From positions 29,732,567-29,796,566 of the forward strand of contig OZ035997.1 of the NCBI GenBank assembly GCA_964035015.1: DNA of 64,000 bases. Direction: 5' to 3'. The number at the start of each line of letters is the position of its first letter. The first letter of the stretch is position 1. Positions 25,080 through 40,000 of the stretch are shown piece by piece. The position numbers and the translations under genes are program-made. Source of the DNA: Corallium rubrum (lineage: Eukaryota > Cnidaria > Anthozoa > Scleralcyonacea > Coralliidae). Under the pieces are notes generated by a model. That model ran no database searches. It was not told the DNA's origin and saw only the letters and a program-made list of their open reading frames with translations.

Positions 25080-28000
25080 GTTAGTATGTGCAGCACAAAA
25101 ATACGTCATCCTGTGTGTCTTTCGACTTTTTCATAACTTGCTCATTCCATAAAATTCATCAGCACTTATTATTAACACAAGAACAGTCGAGTATTCAGCC
25201 ATTTGTTTAAAACGTTTGTTTCATTCAGTTACGTTGGCTTAACAGGTAATTGTTGGATTAGGCCACAGCTATACAGCTATAATTAATTCTTTGAACGTTT
25301 TCATGGCGATAAAGTAATATAAATAAGTTTTGTGGAAACACCACGTACATGTAAAATATTTCTTTGCTAAGCTTTCGGCCTGTTGACTCAGGCCTTCATC
25401 AGAGCAAAGAAATATTAGCAAAGAAATATTTAAAGCTTAGCAAAGAAATATTTTACGTGGTGTTTCCACAAAACTTATTTATATACATGAGCTATAATTA
25501 TAGATAATTGTGCAGTGAGCATATAACGTTTAATATATTGGTCACAGTCACACGTTTTAACAATAGTAGCATTTCTAATCATCGCTGTAGCGGTGTAGAT
25601 TTTAAGTATCTGTATTTTTTTCTAGTTCTTTCCTTTGAAATATGTAAGCTAGAAATTAAGAAAATATTTTCTATCATCATGTTTAATAACAGTTCCTGTT
25701 GTAGTATAAAGAGTGTTTTTACTTAATAGTGTTTTTAATATTCTAACAATTTAACCTCCTGAAATCCCTAGTTTGTGGCTTTAAATATACTGTACATGTA
25801 CACTAAAACTTCTTTTACCAAATTTATTGCTACTGTAAATGCAACAAGGCAAAAAATATTCTAGGACTATATAATAATATATATATACTATGATCTTTGA
25901 GAGGTTTCTCTTGGTTCAATACTAGTTTTTGCAACTATAGTTTGTTCCAAAATACTTTAGTTTTGAAAACTATAGTTTTGTTCCGTAAAAACTATAGTTT
26001 ATTTTTGTAAGGGCTTGTCTTGAACGTAATAAAATATTAACAGCTGTTAAAGACAAATGCACTTTTTTGCATATTTGGCCTAAGTATATTATTAACTGTT
26101 GTTATTGTAACAACATAATAGTTATTGTGTTTGCCAGCATCTAAGCTAACTGATTTTGAATTTTATTCCAATAATTTCAGTTTCATTGTTTGCTGAAACT
26201 ATTTTTATTATTTTTTTAATTAAGCTGATAGTGAATTAGATGAAAGAAAACTTGAGTTTAATGCTATTCATAGCATTCATGCTCATTTGGATGATGACAA
26301 CAGTGGAGATGTGGATTTTAAGGAGTCAAAAGAGGTTTGAACTTGCATTTTATTATTTTCTATACTTTTTGGCAGGGAGGGACAAATTTGAAATTAATAG
26401 GCTGCATTAGCTTGAGAATTTATATTTTTATTTTTTAAGCAACAACCACAATTGTCAATATAAATCATACTGTATTTAATTAATAGTTTTAGTTTGGTAA
26501 TTTTGTAGCCCCTTACTATTTTGTTTATTAATTTTGCTTTAAGGTAGTACTGGAGGCTGAGATCGAAATTTTTTAAATTCGCTTTTAAACATGTTTTTGA
26601 CAACATTTAGTGGTGTAGAACTCGAAAAAAATACGTAAAAATTTTTTTGAGTTCAGGGGGGGTGGGGAAATGAAATTTGATCTCCATATTAACGCTTTTT
26701 AATGGTCGATTGTGGCTTCTGCTTTGAAATTTATGAACTGAAACAAAGAGGACTTGCTTTTCATACCAATACGAAGATTTAATCTCGGAGTCCGCAATCA
26801 GTCGATTAAATGTCGCTGACCTACACGCATTACGTTATTTGGCAAGATAACAGATATTCAAACACTTCGCAACCAAAATCTTTGAAGCGGACTCCGGCGG
26901 ACTCCGAGATTATTTTTTTATTATAGGCTTGTGCACAATCACGCCAAATTTTGATCAAATCGATTGAAAAGAGAAAGAGATATGGAGGTTTAGGTCATTA
27001 CACTGATGAAAATTTATCAAATTTTGGCCATATTACCTCAAATTACCGCTTTTTTAACCTAAATTTTTGTCTATTTCGACTTGCCAACATGTTCCCCCAT
27101 GTTCTGATGAGCCATCGGTGAAAGGTCAGTGGTCAATAGTTATAACGTCTCCCCAAATATGGACAAAAAAGCACTGTAACCCCTATTTTTAGTGTGGGGA
27201 AATAGCGCGGGAATGGGATTAACCAGTTCGCTTAGCAACGACGCATAAGCTGTCAAATCGCGGCATGTCAAATCACAACTGACCAATCTCAAGGTGTAAA
27301 TTCTGTCAAAACTCGCTGTAGGAGAGCAATTACAAACGCATCGTCTTTCAGCCTCCATCTGTTTTATCTGCTGTTTTGGCGCGAACATTCATCCTTAGTT
27401 ACCAAAGTTTGATCGCACAAATCTCGACAAGTATATAAAGCAGCGCTGTCAGAATTGGCATACAAACTTATTGTTACTATATCTTTCAACAGACCAAAAA
27501 CTGTTAAGATCGGAGAAGTTGACTTCAGCCTCCAGTACCACCTTAAGTCATCATTTCAATTAATTTATCTATTAATTACATTTTAATCTGATAAAGGGCT
27601 CTGCTCAAAATATCAGTATATTTTATTCGAACAATCTTGGTAGTTTACCTCCTTTTCACTTTATGCTATACCCTGATGAAAATTCTACCAGGATCCTGAC
27701 AAGATCCTAAAAGGATCCTGACAGAATCCTTAAAGATCTTGCAAGATCTTTAATCCTTAAAATCGCAAGATCTTTAACCACTTCACGCCCTCGCATATTC
27801 TACATTACTCTCCCCTTAAGTGAAATTAGAGCGTCCTCGATCTCTAGTTCGTCCAAGTTAAAATCTTCGTACCTGGTCAGGGGGGCGATGATGATGCATA
27901 GACCTTTGAAGAGGAGCCGCACTCGTAGTCTCCACCTCTTGGTAGACTACCTCTGGCCCATCGAATCATTTTTCCTGCATCACATTGCTTGTCACTTGCG

Positions 28001-31000
28001 GAAATTGCTCATCCATCACCTGACCACATGGTTGTGATGCTGGAAAAGTTTGTATGCACAATGTCCTCCCATTTGGTCTGATCACGTGTTCACGCTTCCT
28101 TGATGATGGACTACGACAAACGGACCTGTCCAGGGCTTGCAAAACGTTCTGCAATGGCCTTTCAGTACAGCAGTATTGTGTAACCACATGGTGTCACCTG
28201 CATTCATCATACTTCTCTTTCTACTGGGTCTGCGCTTTCTTAATTTTCTCAGTCATCACTTCATGTACATCTTTCAGAGTATGCTCCAGCTCATCACAAT
28301 AATTGGAGATTAGCATGGTTTCACACTTCTCATGGCTGCCTAATAATACAAGTGGTGAGGTAGCTTCTCACCCATGAACCACTTCAAAAGGAGACACATG
28401 CATGGAGGAATGAACACTGGTGCGATAGGCAAATAAGGCCAAGGGTAGATGTAAGTCCCGTTCGTTCTGATCTCTGTTCACATATGATGTGATTATTGCT
28501 TTGAGAGTTCAATTAAATCTTTCAACTTGGCTGTCAGTCTGGGGATGGTATGCTGAAGTCCGTAGCTTGTGAATGTCCAGCAATGCAAAGACTTGTTTCA
28601 TAAGTTCCAACTCAAAATTCCTCCCTTGGTCAGTAAGCAGCTTCTCTGGAACCCCATGTTGAGCCACCACATTATCCACAAATGCATGCCCCACTGTCTC
28701 TGCTTTCTGGTCTCCCATTGGAGCTGCTTCAACCCCCACTAACTGGTGAAGAGGTCACTCATCACCAAGATATACTGGTGTCCTCGTGTGGTAATTGGAA
28801 GTGGACCAAAGATGTCCATTGCCCACATCTCCATGGGAGTTATCCATCGGGGCACAATAATTGGATGCTGTGGGTTTTCATTGATTGCACACTGCACACT
28901 ATGCAACCCATACATGTACAGTAGTTGCACTTCACTTGCCATTCCTGGCCAGTAGTACCAGGGGTGCAATTGCTCAAGACAATGATTTATGCCCATGTGC
29001 TCGAGCTCGGGTCGTTATGAGACAATTTCAGCAAATCAGCACGCATTTTCCGAGGGACAACCAGAACACGACCATCCTTCTGACCACTGGTTGCAACACG
29101 GTGATGTAGAACTCCCTCCACAACCTCTAGCTGTTGCCACAATTGTCGATAACGATAGTTCGCCATTCTCAGTCCAATCACTTGGTGGTTCCTGTCGTTC
29201 AGTGGTTGTTAATTGTGCCTGGAGGACCAGTGAGATGATTGGATCTTCTTCTTGAAACTGATGAATGTCCTCGGTAGACCAAGTGGATTGCACATTGGTG
29301 GCTCCAACTCTGATTTTGACAGCCTCGTCGTGTGGATTTGGACTGTGAAGAGCTGTACTTTGGTAGAGGAAATCACGAAAGGGTGTCAGCATTGCTGTTC
29401 TCGCAGCCTGGCCGATGTGTAATATCAAAGTCATATTCCTGGAGGGACAGTATCCACCGCGCTAGTCTCCCTTTGGGCTCTTGTAGCCCTTGTAGCCACT
29501 TTAAACATTGATGATCAGTTACCACATGAAATTTCTTCCCCAGCAGATATGGTCTCCAGTAGTAAATGGCCCACACAATTGCCAAACACTCTTTTTCAGT
29601 CGTAGAGTAGTTTTTCTCAGCTGATGGGCATAGGAAACCACGTGTTCGGAAGACCTGGTTTGAGACAGCACTGCTCCTAGACCTTTGTCACTAGCGTCGG
29701 TGTATACAGTGAATAGAATTGTGAAATTTGGCAAGGAAAGGATGGGTGAGGTGGATAGTTGATTCTTCAGGTGAGTAAATGCTGCCTCTGCCGTCATCAT
29801 CCAATTAAAGTCTCGAGCACCTTTGGTTAGCTCGTGCAGGGGAGCTGCTATATCAGCGAAGTTACAGACATATTTGCGATAATAGGATGCCATTCCAACA
29901 AATGCTCTGACGTCAGACAAAGAAGAAGGAGTGGGAAAATCCTGAACTGTTTGGACTTTCTCTGGACTTGGGCGGATACCCGTCGCGGAGACAATGTGGC
30001 CCACGAACTGCACTGACTCTTTTCCAAACTGAAATTTTGCTCTTTTAATCTTCAGCCCTGCTTCTTGAATTTGTTGAAGAACTTTCTCCAAGATGTTCTG
30101 ATACGTTCCTCCTACGTATCGGCAAAAATAATGTCGTCGATAAATACCATACAACCGTTAATCCCGTGAAGCAGTCTTGTCATCATACTGAAAAGTAGCC
30201 GGGGCGTTCGTCAGAGACCAAAGGGCATCACAGTAAACTCCTAATGGTTGGAGCCGACGCTGAATGTCGTCTTTGGGATATCTTCTTCTCTCAGAGGCAC
30301 CTGCCAATATCTTGACGCCAGATCTAATGTGCTGAAGTAGCGTGCACCACCAAGCTTATCAAGGATCTCATCTACTCGTGGCATCGGATATGCATCCTTT
30401 CTCGTGACCGCGTTTAAGCGTCGAAAGTCGACACAAAATCTATAGTCACTGTCATTTTTAGGGGCCAGTACAATCGGCGACGACCATGGGCTATTGCTTG
30501 GCCTAATGAGACCTTGAGTAAGCATTTCTTGCACTTGTTTTTCCACAACTTGATTCAAATGGACAGGAGTCCTGTAAGGCCGTTGTTTTACTGGTCGACT
30601 GTCTCCGGTGTCAATGGAATGTTCAGCGTCACGAGTTCTTCCTAACGAGTCATTCGGTCCATTTACAAATACATCCGAGTATTCCTCCAGCAGAACTGTT
30701 AATATACACTTGTTGACTGGCGCCGAGGGAAACATCGAGTTTTACGGACCCGAAGGCTTCAATGTCACCCGAGGGCTTTAGCACGAGGGTGACATTGAAG
30801 CCTGAGGGACCGTAAAACTCGATGTTTCTCGAGACAAAAGTCAACAAGCGTTTTGTTATATACCAAAGACTTTTAAAATACAAAATACAAAACTGCCTTG
30901 AAACTTGCAAACAGCGAAAAGACTTACCAAAACACTTTGACTTTGTCTTCGTAATTTTAATTCAAGTCATTCAACTAAACAAATACACCAGACTCAACAC

Positions 31001-34000
31001 TAAGAACAGCTTTAAATTTCTCCAAGTGTTTTTCAGTCCTTTGAAGATATGTATAGAAATTCTTTCTTTCAGAAAATGGACTATTTCGTACCAAACAAGC
31101 TCGAAACAAGCTCTTGTTTTCAAAATACCCGAAGAGTCCAAAGTTCTTGATCGCAATAATCGTGTATTCACGTGAACAACGCATGGTTAAAGCGACGTCA
31201 GAGGGAAACATTGCACTGTTTCCCTCTTCATTGTTGACGTCAGAGGGAAACAGTGCAATGTTTCCCTTGGCAGAAAGAAACATTGAGTTTGTTGAACAAC
31301 ACGTGACCATGATTTGACCAATAGGATTTCATTATTGGCAAACGAAAGTCTTTGGTATATAACAATTGTTAATTATAATATAGCTTTGATATAGCAACGT
31401 TTTTGATTGGCTGTCGTGCGTGCTCCATAACTCGATGGAGCACGGCAAAAAAGCGCGGGAAACATTTTCAGAACAAAACTGAGTTTTAAATTGACTTTTT
31501 ATGGCCTTTTATATTATCAAAATACCAAGTCATTTAATTTTATTGAGTAATAAAGAACAACGACCCAGAAAACATAAACTTGGTATGGGTAACCGTGTTT
31601 AAACTATCCTTTTGGCTGGATTTTAGTGAACAAAAAAGACTTGGCTACGAAAGTAGAAAAAACACAACAACCAAAACGATTCGCCGGCTTGTGAAAGGAT
31701 TTAATGCTATGTTATAAAAGAAATGGCTCATGGTTTAGTGTGCTCCATCGAGTTATGGATGCACTTGGGAAATTTGGAGAGCACTCAAAAATCTACGCTT
31801 TTTTCGTGCTCTTCCAATTTCCCGCGTACATCCATAACTCGATGGAGCACGCTAAACCATGAGCCATTTCTTAATTGTTGATAGTTGGTGCTGCTGATTC
31901 AATTAGCAATGGCGTTTCTCCCAATTCCCATGATAATCGCCCGTGTCCCACATCTACGACCATTCTCATCGCTTTAAAAAAATCAGCACCTAGATTACGC
32001 TGCTTGTCGCATCACCACCGAATGCTTCATTGATCGCCTCTGTTAAGGTCTTGAAGCTTTCTTTCTTGTCGTCCCGACAGTAGTGTCGGTAAATGCTTCA
32101 TCATTACCTCTGCTTTCCATCCGTTCGCCGTTGAACACAATTCGACTTTGCGCAACCAGAGCCCGAAATCACCGTCCGAAAAAGTTTCTGGAACAGCCAA
32201 GAGGCTTGCTCTTGTTGATGTTGTTATCATCCTGGTCACGGCACCAAAATGTACAGTAGTATAACGCACAAGTCGCACAACTACAAAGAACACTCGAATA
32301 AATCTCTTTAATAAAAATACACCCTAATACCTCTCCCCTCCGCAGAGGCTTTATATTACATGACCCATGAAAACGATGTCGATGAACTTGTTTTCCGTCA
32401 AATGTTGGACGATGTTGGATGAATGTCCAACATCATGCAACATTATCCAACATGGTGTTCAAACGAATCCAACATGTTGCATTCAACACTGTTGTTGGAT
32501 GATGTTGGACCAACATGTTGGATCCGTTTAAACAGGCCTTTATTCTCAGGATTTTGGGTGAAGGAAAATTCGAGTGTAGAATATATACATTTTAAGACCA
32601 GACCGGGACCAGTTGCGAAAAATGCAACTACACAGGCCTTCCACCAGGAATTGAACCCACGACCTTGCGATTCTAGTGCAATGCTCTGACCACTGAGCCA
32701 CGAGGGCGTTGCCGACAGCTTGATCGCGAGTTCTGTATATATATTAAGGTGGCAATACCAGGAGAGAATTGGGTATATTATAAGTAATATTGGGCATTTT
32801 CTGTTATCTTACTCTGGCTAACGCCAGACGATTTTAGTAAGGGTTAGAGAATGGTCACGTGTGCTCTATGGGATATAGAGCCTCGAGAATTATATGATCT
32901 TCTATCTAATTCGAGGGACTCTATATCCCACAGAGCACGAGTGATAAGAAAGTTGTTACACATTGAAAATAGGAGACGTTGAAATGAAGAATAAATTACG
33001 CTACCATTGATCTAACGCGTTACGAACCGTTTCGGTTTTTGAGGACTGCATGGAGGGGTGGTTATTTGAAAATTGAAATTCTAAGAGCTCTTCCGGTGGT
33101 TATATACTATGGATCGTCTATATACTATGGACGGCCGTGACGTCAAATTAAAACGATCTGCAGCCTCTATATAGACCCTGTGCTAAACACAAAGTAACCC
33201 TAATTTCCTGATGAAACATTTGCAAAGGAAAATATCACGTTTCCTGGAATAGAATACTATAATAAACACCAGTTTGGACATGACACAGTTAGTATATATG
33301 CATGGTGTTAGTATGCAGAGTTAGTATGCATGTATTCAATTAATGAATTTGTTGGCTTTTTTGTAATATTAAAAAACTAGTGTCATTAGGTCATGTCCGT
33401 TGCCTTGGGTCGTTGTTGCTTCCATGCATGGTTATATAGTTTTCAGATCGTCAGACCTGTTGTCTCACTTGCGTTCGATCGTACGACGTGTGCGTTGAAA
33501 GCAGTGGTTGCAGATATGATGTGGATCTGTGGATTGTTAGGATGGATACATCTGCATATGGATTGCATGGTAGCGCACACAAATGAGACAACGGGTCTCC
33601 AGGTATAAATACTAACACGGGAAGCGCCCCTGACCACACGATACAAGAGGTCACGTTTTATGTAATATTTAAAACATGAGCAGCAGTGTTTTATCAGATA
33701 TAAAACATGAGGCGAAGCCGAGTGTTTTAGATATAATAAAACACGTTCTGCGAGTGTTTTGAATGGCTTTTAAAACGATCACCATTTGGTAAGTTCGTTG
33801 ACGTAGTAATTTTGAAAAATAACATTGTCAAAGGCGAGAAAATCAAAGCTAAAATTTATGTAAATCAGGAGAATGTTTTAAGACAATTTAGCACACGAGG
33901 AAGTACTTGATGAGATGATAATTTATCTATTACCTGTAAACCCAGGAAAAGCTAACCATGCAGTTGACCGTTGGAAGGTTGTACTGTTAGTTTTTTGTTA

Positions 34001-37000
34001 ATTTGGGTGTTCGAACAACCGCCACAGAAATTTCCAACTTGCGATGACTTGCATTATTGTTTGATTAGGGCTTTAGAAACATTTTCTGAATATTTGACCT
34101 TGGGGAACTTGTACCAAACGTCTTACATTACACCAAACTAAGACGTATCGTCACATGCACCACATGTATTTAGATATTTTTATTATATTTGCCCATATAA
34201 TATAATCTAATTATTATATTTATTTATTTTACACGTTTTTTGTGTGTTTTTTAATATTGTATAGGGCTAGGGGCCTACTAGAAATCTGTACAGACTTTTA
34301 TTTAAGACCCCTAGTTAAACAATTACCGGTACTTTCTAATTACAGTCATATATAGTTATTTAAAAAGAGAAAAGAAAGGAAATTTTATCTACAGTATATT
34401 TACAATTGATAGAGAAGCGAGAAAAGGAAGTTAAAGAAGATTAAGAAACATACTGTATATATACATAATGACCTGCTGTACTAAAATATGGCAACGCAAA
34501 TTGCAATTTAAAGCATATTACGTTGCTAGACTTCGTACAAACAAAACTATTTAAATACAAAATAGATACTGAGAAAACTGTGTCGTATATTACATTGTGC
34601 AGTTGATTAATTATGTTGCATTTGTAAGAAATGTTTTTTAGTTTGCTTTTTAAAGTTGTTATAGGATTCTATATTTTTACATTAGGTTCCCGACCATGCC
34701 AAATATCGACTCCTTTGTTAGAAAGAGTATGTTTTACATAATTCGTTCTTTTATAAGACTTATGAAGTTGTGCTGCATTTCTTGTGTTATGTTGATGAAT
34801 TTGATTATCTGTTACAAAAGAATTTGTGAAAACTTCTGGTAAATTTTTAACATAATGGTATCGAAACATAATTAAACTAGTTAGATAATCATTAATTTTA
34901 TAAATGTCTAATATTTGTAAGTATAGGTAATAGCATGGTTTCAAGTGCAATTTGGAAAAAGCATGCACGAGTGAGTTTTTCAAAGACTATCGAAATTGCA
35001 CGAGTCCGAAGGACGAGTGCTATTTGAGGTCTTTGAAAAACTCACGAGTGCGTGTTTTTTTTTCAAATTGCACGAGAAATCATGCTATTACTTATTAATA
35101 ATATACATGAAAAAAATTATCATAAAGAGAATCTTTCTAATCAAAACGCTTTGTTCAAATAACGTACATGAAAAGAAAATTAGCAGGAAGAGCTTTTTTC
35201 TAGTAAAAAATGATTTTTATGCAAATTTAAAAAATTACAAAGTTTCACTGTATTTCATTTTTCTGCACTGAATTACACTAAAATTGCACTCCTCTCAGCC
35301 AATCAGAATTAAGAAATGTTTTCATGTATATTATTATACATGTAATGTCTAATATTAGTATACAGTACGTGTATATACACTAGTGGTACGTATACCACTC
35401 GTCCACTAGTACTCATATGCAAACGCTACCACCTGGGAAGCACATCTGACGAAGAATTCACAGCTTTACCTCTCTACTCGAGTCCCAGTAAGAGCGTACG
35501 TCTGTTGTTTTCTTTTTTAGTCGATATTTTTATTTTTTTAAACAATATTTTAATTTTTTTAGTTTCTTCAACATGAACTTCATGTCCAAGATAATAAACG
35601 TCATTCGAAATTTCATTCAGGGGTTGGCTCTATTTTTGTAAATGATCTCTGGAAAGCTTGGCTTAATAGTGAAGGTACTCTACATTTGTATTTAGTTTTA
35701 CAAGGTGTGGTACACTTGTACAGTATGTCTCAAATCGCATTCGTAATTTGAGACTAATAACGTCAATATAATTTATGAAAAAATGTACAATGTGAGAAAA
35801 TAATAAACATTGTATTGGATTTTTCGGTGATATATTTAAGGTAGCAATAGGGGGGAAAATGTCAAAAATCTTTTCTTTTTTTTTTCAATTTGTAAACTAG
35901 TGCAACATTATCTGTCAGTGACAAAAATTTCGAATTCAGAAATGTTTTTCTTCCAGGTGAAAAACGAGTTTTTTTACTTCAAAGGCGGGACTAATTACTC
36001 AACACGGAAACCTTCCAGACGCTTTTTCTCCGCTCAATTTTTCGCCAAAATTTTTTCAACAGTTAGAACTTCGCAGCATTTAAGTATTTTTCGCTGAAAC
36101 TTTTGACAGTTACTATATAAGTACATACTCTTCTACAAAAGTGTGTCGGCAATTTTTTATTAATAATTGTCAGTTGTTTGCTGTACAAGCTGTGTTAGTT
36201 AGTAATACTCAGAAAAACTCTGAGCTCTAAGCGGGGCTCGAACCCACAACCTTCTGAATGCTAGCCAGACGCTCTAACCATTGAGCCACTAGAACTCAGA
36301 TAGCGGAGCAAGGTTAATTAAGGTACTTATACCTTAGACTGTGCCCAGTCCTCCAGCAACGAGTTTTAACCGCTCGGTTACAAGTACTTGTTGGTCTACA
36401 AGTCGCGTGGCTCAATGGTTAGAGCGTCTGGCTAGCATTCAGAAGGTTGTGGGTTCGAGTCCCGCTTAGAGCTCAGAGTTTTTCTGAGTATTACTAACTA
36501 ACACAGCTTGTACAGCAAACAACTGACAATTATTACTAACATCAAGCTGCAATTTCTGAGATTTTTTATTAGTTGCATAATTTTGATTTTATCGCGTTTT
36601 TAATTAACAAGTTGTGAAATATATTGTGACTACAACGTAAATCGTTATTAATAAAAACCGAACGAAACAGACTTTCAAAAATCGCCGACACAGATTTTTG
36701 TAGATAATTTATCAGTGATTACAATGATATAAATTTCAAAACTATAAATTGAATTCCAAAGAATTTTAAAGTGCATATAAACCCTCCACAGTTTTTAGTT
36801 CCCTGTTTAGAGGGCGGAAAAACAGTTGTAAAGTTATTTTACAGTTTTTGATTTGGTCGTTTTGTTTCCGAGATATATCTCTTTGAACATTGGAAAAAAG
36901 TCCTATTCGCTGGAAATTGCCGCAAATACTATTTGGTCAATATTGGGACTGGTAACTACTGATGTGACGTCATTTCCTCATTAATTCCATTGTTGACAAT

Positions 37001-40000
37001 ATTTTTGCGTATTTTTGCTTATTTGCAGTAAGGGGTGATCCGGTAAAATATGTCGGTAAGGGGGCTGTTAACCCGCATTTTATCGTCACTAGAAATAGTT
37101 TGCACTAAAATTGCCCCGGCTTGCTGAGAAGGTTTATGTGCATGATTCTCAATTTGATATATAAGAATCTTGGCAGCACGAAATTACACATGCGATTCAG
37201 CTTCACTTCGGTTTTGCATCTTGGAAGCTTTATTCACTTAGCTAATTGTTTTGATGTGATCAACTCCTTTACTTTGGATTAACTGCATGTGGTTCGATCT
37301 TGTTTTTCAAGGCCTGTTATGATTTGTGTCCAGGACCCAAACATTTAATAAATTCAACAATCGAAATATGGTATAGTAGGTTAATACTGCCGAAACAGAG
37401 AACGTAAGTGGTCTAACGTTGCGAGCGAAGGCCCTTCGTCAGAGAGAAACGAAGGGCCTTCGCTCGAAACGTTAGACCACTTACGTTCTCTGTTTCGGCA
37501 GTATTAACCTACTATACCATATTTCGATTGTTGTTTCAACACTGCCTTAATAAATTGTTGTTTATCAACAATCTTAAAGATATAGAAGTTGTTTAAGTTA
37601 AGAAAATCGAGCAGAAGTTTATGTAAATCAGGATGAATCTTTATCCGATTTACAACTAACGATTGCGGTGCCCTGACGACTTAGCTGCGCTTTCAGGCAG
37701 CTTTGCACTCTGCCTGTGAGTTCATTAGTTTGCTGGCTGGCCCGAACTCACACCGGTTTTCATGAGTCCGGCCTGAGATTCAGTTGATGCCGGCGTAATC
37801 TCGGGTCGCCCACTAGACCGAACTGAAGCACTTTCACCTCTCAAACTCAATACGTTGTTTTAAATGAGATTGGTGTCAAATCCACGTAAATGATTCTCCG
37901 ATTGTACACAAAATTCAAGGCCGGCCTCATGCAAACAAAAACTGAAATGCAAAATTCAGGCCGGACCGAGTTCAGGGCAGCCTGGTGTAAACACTCCTTG
38001 AGTCTGTGTCTGATTCTTAATGAATTATTAATGAATTTAATAGCAACCGTTAAACATAATATTTCAAGGTGATTTATTCTAAAAACTACCTTAGGAAACT
38101 TATACAAAATAAACATTTATACCCTCTGATCAAAATTAACGGTTACATGTATGTGCTCATGTGCAGTTTTGCGCATTCGAGGACCTCATACTAGTTTTTA
38201 AACTAGTACTAACCCCGCCCGACCGGGCTTAACTTCTGTGATCAGACGAGAACCGATTGGTTATTTGGAACAATGCTTCTGATGATTGGCTAATCACAAC
38301 CATGAGCTTAATATACTTCTCAAACTCATTAATAATTCATGAGCTAACTAGCCAATCAGAGAAAAAGATTTGGTCATGTGCATGAGTTTTGAAACCCGGT
38401 AAAGGTCGCGCAAACTGAATTCATAATTAAGAAATCAGATAATAAACGGCACAAAGAAAGAACCGTTTATTACCCCATTTCTGAATTATAAATTCAAGAT
38501 GAGACATTCGATACTAATACACACCGTTGTCTAATCTGATATGACCAATATCACCTAGTCCCTCGCGAATTTTACTATAATAGACGATTGAGAAGCTATT
38601 TCATAAACTCGTGTATCGTGTTTTACCATGGGTTACAAACACTAGAGAACAACAAAAATCACTCGGCCTATTACTTCGTTAAACTATTTCATTGTTCTCT
38701 CGTGTTTGTAAAACATTCGAAAACAATAAAAATCAGTCGGCCTGCAGCCTCGTGATTTTCATTATTCTCATGTTTTACAAAGACTCGAGAACAATGAGGT
38801 TAACGGCCTCGTGATTTTCATTATTCTCTCATGTTTTACAAAGACTCGAGAACAATGAAAATTACTCGGTTAACGGCCTCGTGATTTTCATTGTCCTTTC
38901 GTATTTGTAACCCCTGGTAAAACACTCCCACTCGTTTATGAAATACTACTTAAATAATTTGTTTGCTAAATTATATTTTACGTATTTTTTCCAACATATT
39001 TAGGTTCTAAATGGACACCAGATGATGTTGCTGTCTGGTTAAAAAATACCGTTCAATTGCCTCAGTATGCAGATGTGTTTAAGAAAGAAAAAATCAGTGG
39101 ATATCATTTACCAAGGTATTGTTAAAATTGTTCAGCATTGAATCCAGCGTTTTTGACTGAATTTTTTTGAAGTTTGCGAGCTGTAACTATGCAGTCGCAA
39201 ACTTTTACCAGAAAAAAGAAACAAAGAAAAGGGAACATTCTTGGTGAATTTTGGTGAAAAGAACAAGGCTTGATAAATTATTTTTCTAAACTTGGCAGCG
39301 AGCTTTCATCTTTTGTTATAGCCCATACATGTTTGCTAGTGCACTCAAAAGCCAAAGTAGACCCTGCAGGCAGCCACCCCGGGCATATTTCCCCCAAACT
39401 GACTCTAATGAAAGCTCTGTACAGTATACCTCTGGTTCGCTTGTGCAGTATGTAGTGTTTACATTAAAACGTTTTTAAAAACTGTTTATTAAAATCTTAA
39501 CTTACAGTTATACTAAACAGAAAATTTAACAGAATAGTTGGTAGTAAGGTGTTGCTTCGAATGACGAACCATATACCGGACAAGTAGAGAAAACTCTACT
39601 TAGCGCGGCTGGGGTTCGAGGCTCTACCGACTGAGCTACATTAAATCTACAATGTCTTGATATTGAAGAAAGTGTATCTGTTTTGAAATATCAAATAACC
39701 TAAGCTCCATCATTCACCACCAGCTCCCAACTTGACCTGTGGTTCAGTTGGTAGAGTGTTGGACTAGCAAAGTGTCGGTCTAGCAAACGGACGAAGGTCG
39801 CGGGTGCGAATCCCAGCCGGGCCAAGTAGAGTTTTCTCTACTTGTCCGGTATGGTTTCGTCACCCGGAGCAACACCTTATTATCATTATTCTCCACCCGA
39901 GTTCACTGTCCCTTAAGAATTGTTCTAACATTTTACAGAATACTTAACTAGAAATACATGAACGCAACAACCCTTCGCCCGAAAAATATATTGTTTTTAG

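Larger units (their letters stand above)
27800..32390 (-). mobile_element. Ty3/Gypsy LTR retrotransposon remnant
   Basis: Minus-strand order: LTR end with primer-binding site (32231-32246), gag piece (about 32027-32230), end of the protease (about 31875-31995), RT (30160-30735), RNase H (29373-30154) and integrase (about 28160-28996). Gag and protease are joined by an internal deletion. Palindromic insertions separate protease from RT, and stops and frameshifts interrupt pol. No 3' LTR was recognised. It occupies STIM intron 2A in antisense and cannot be active. Confidence 0.85.
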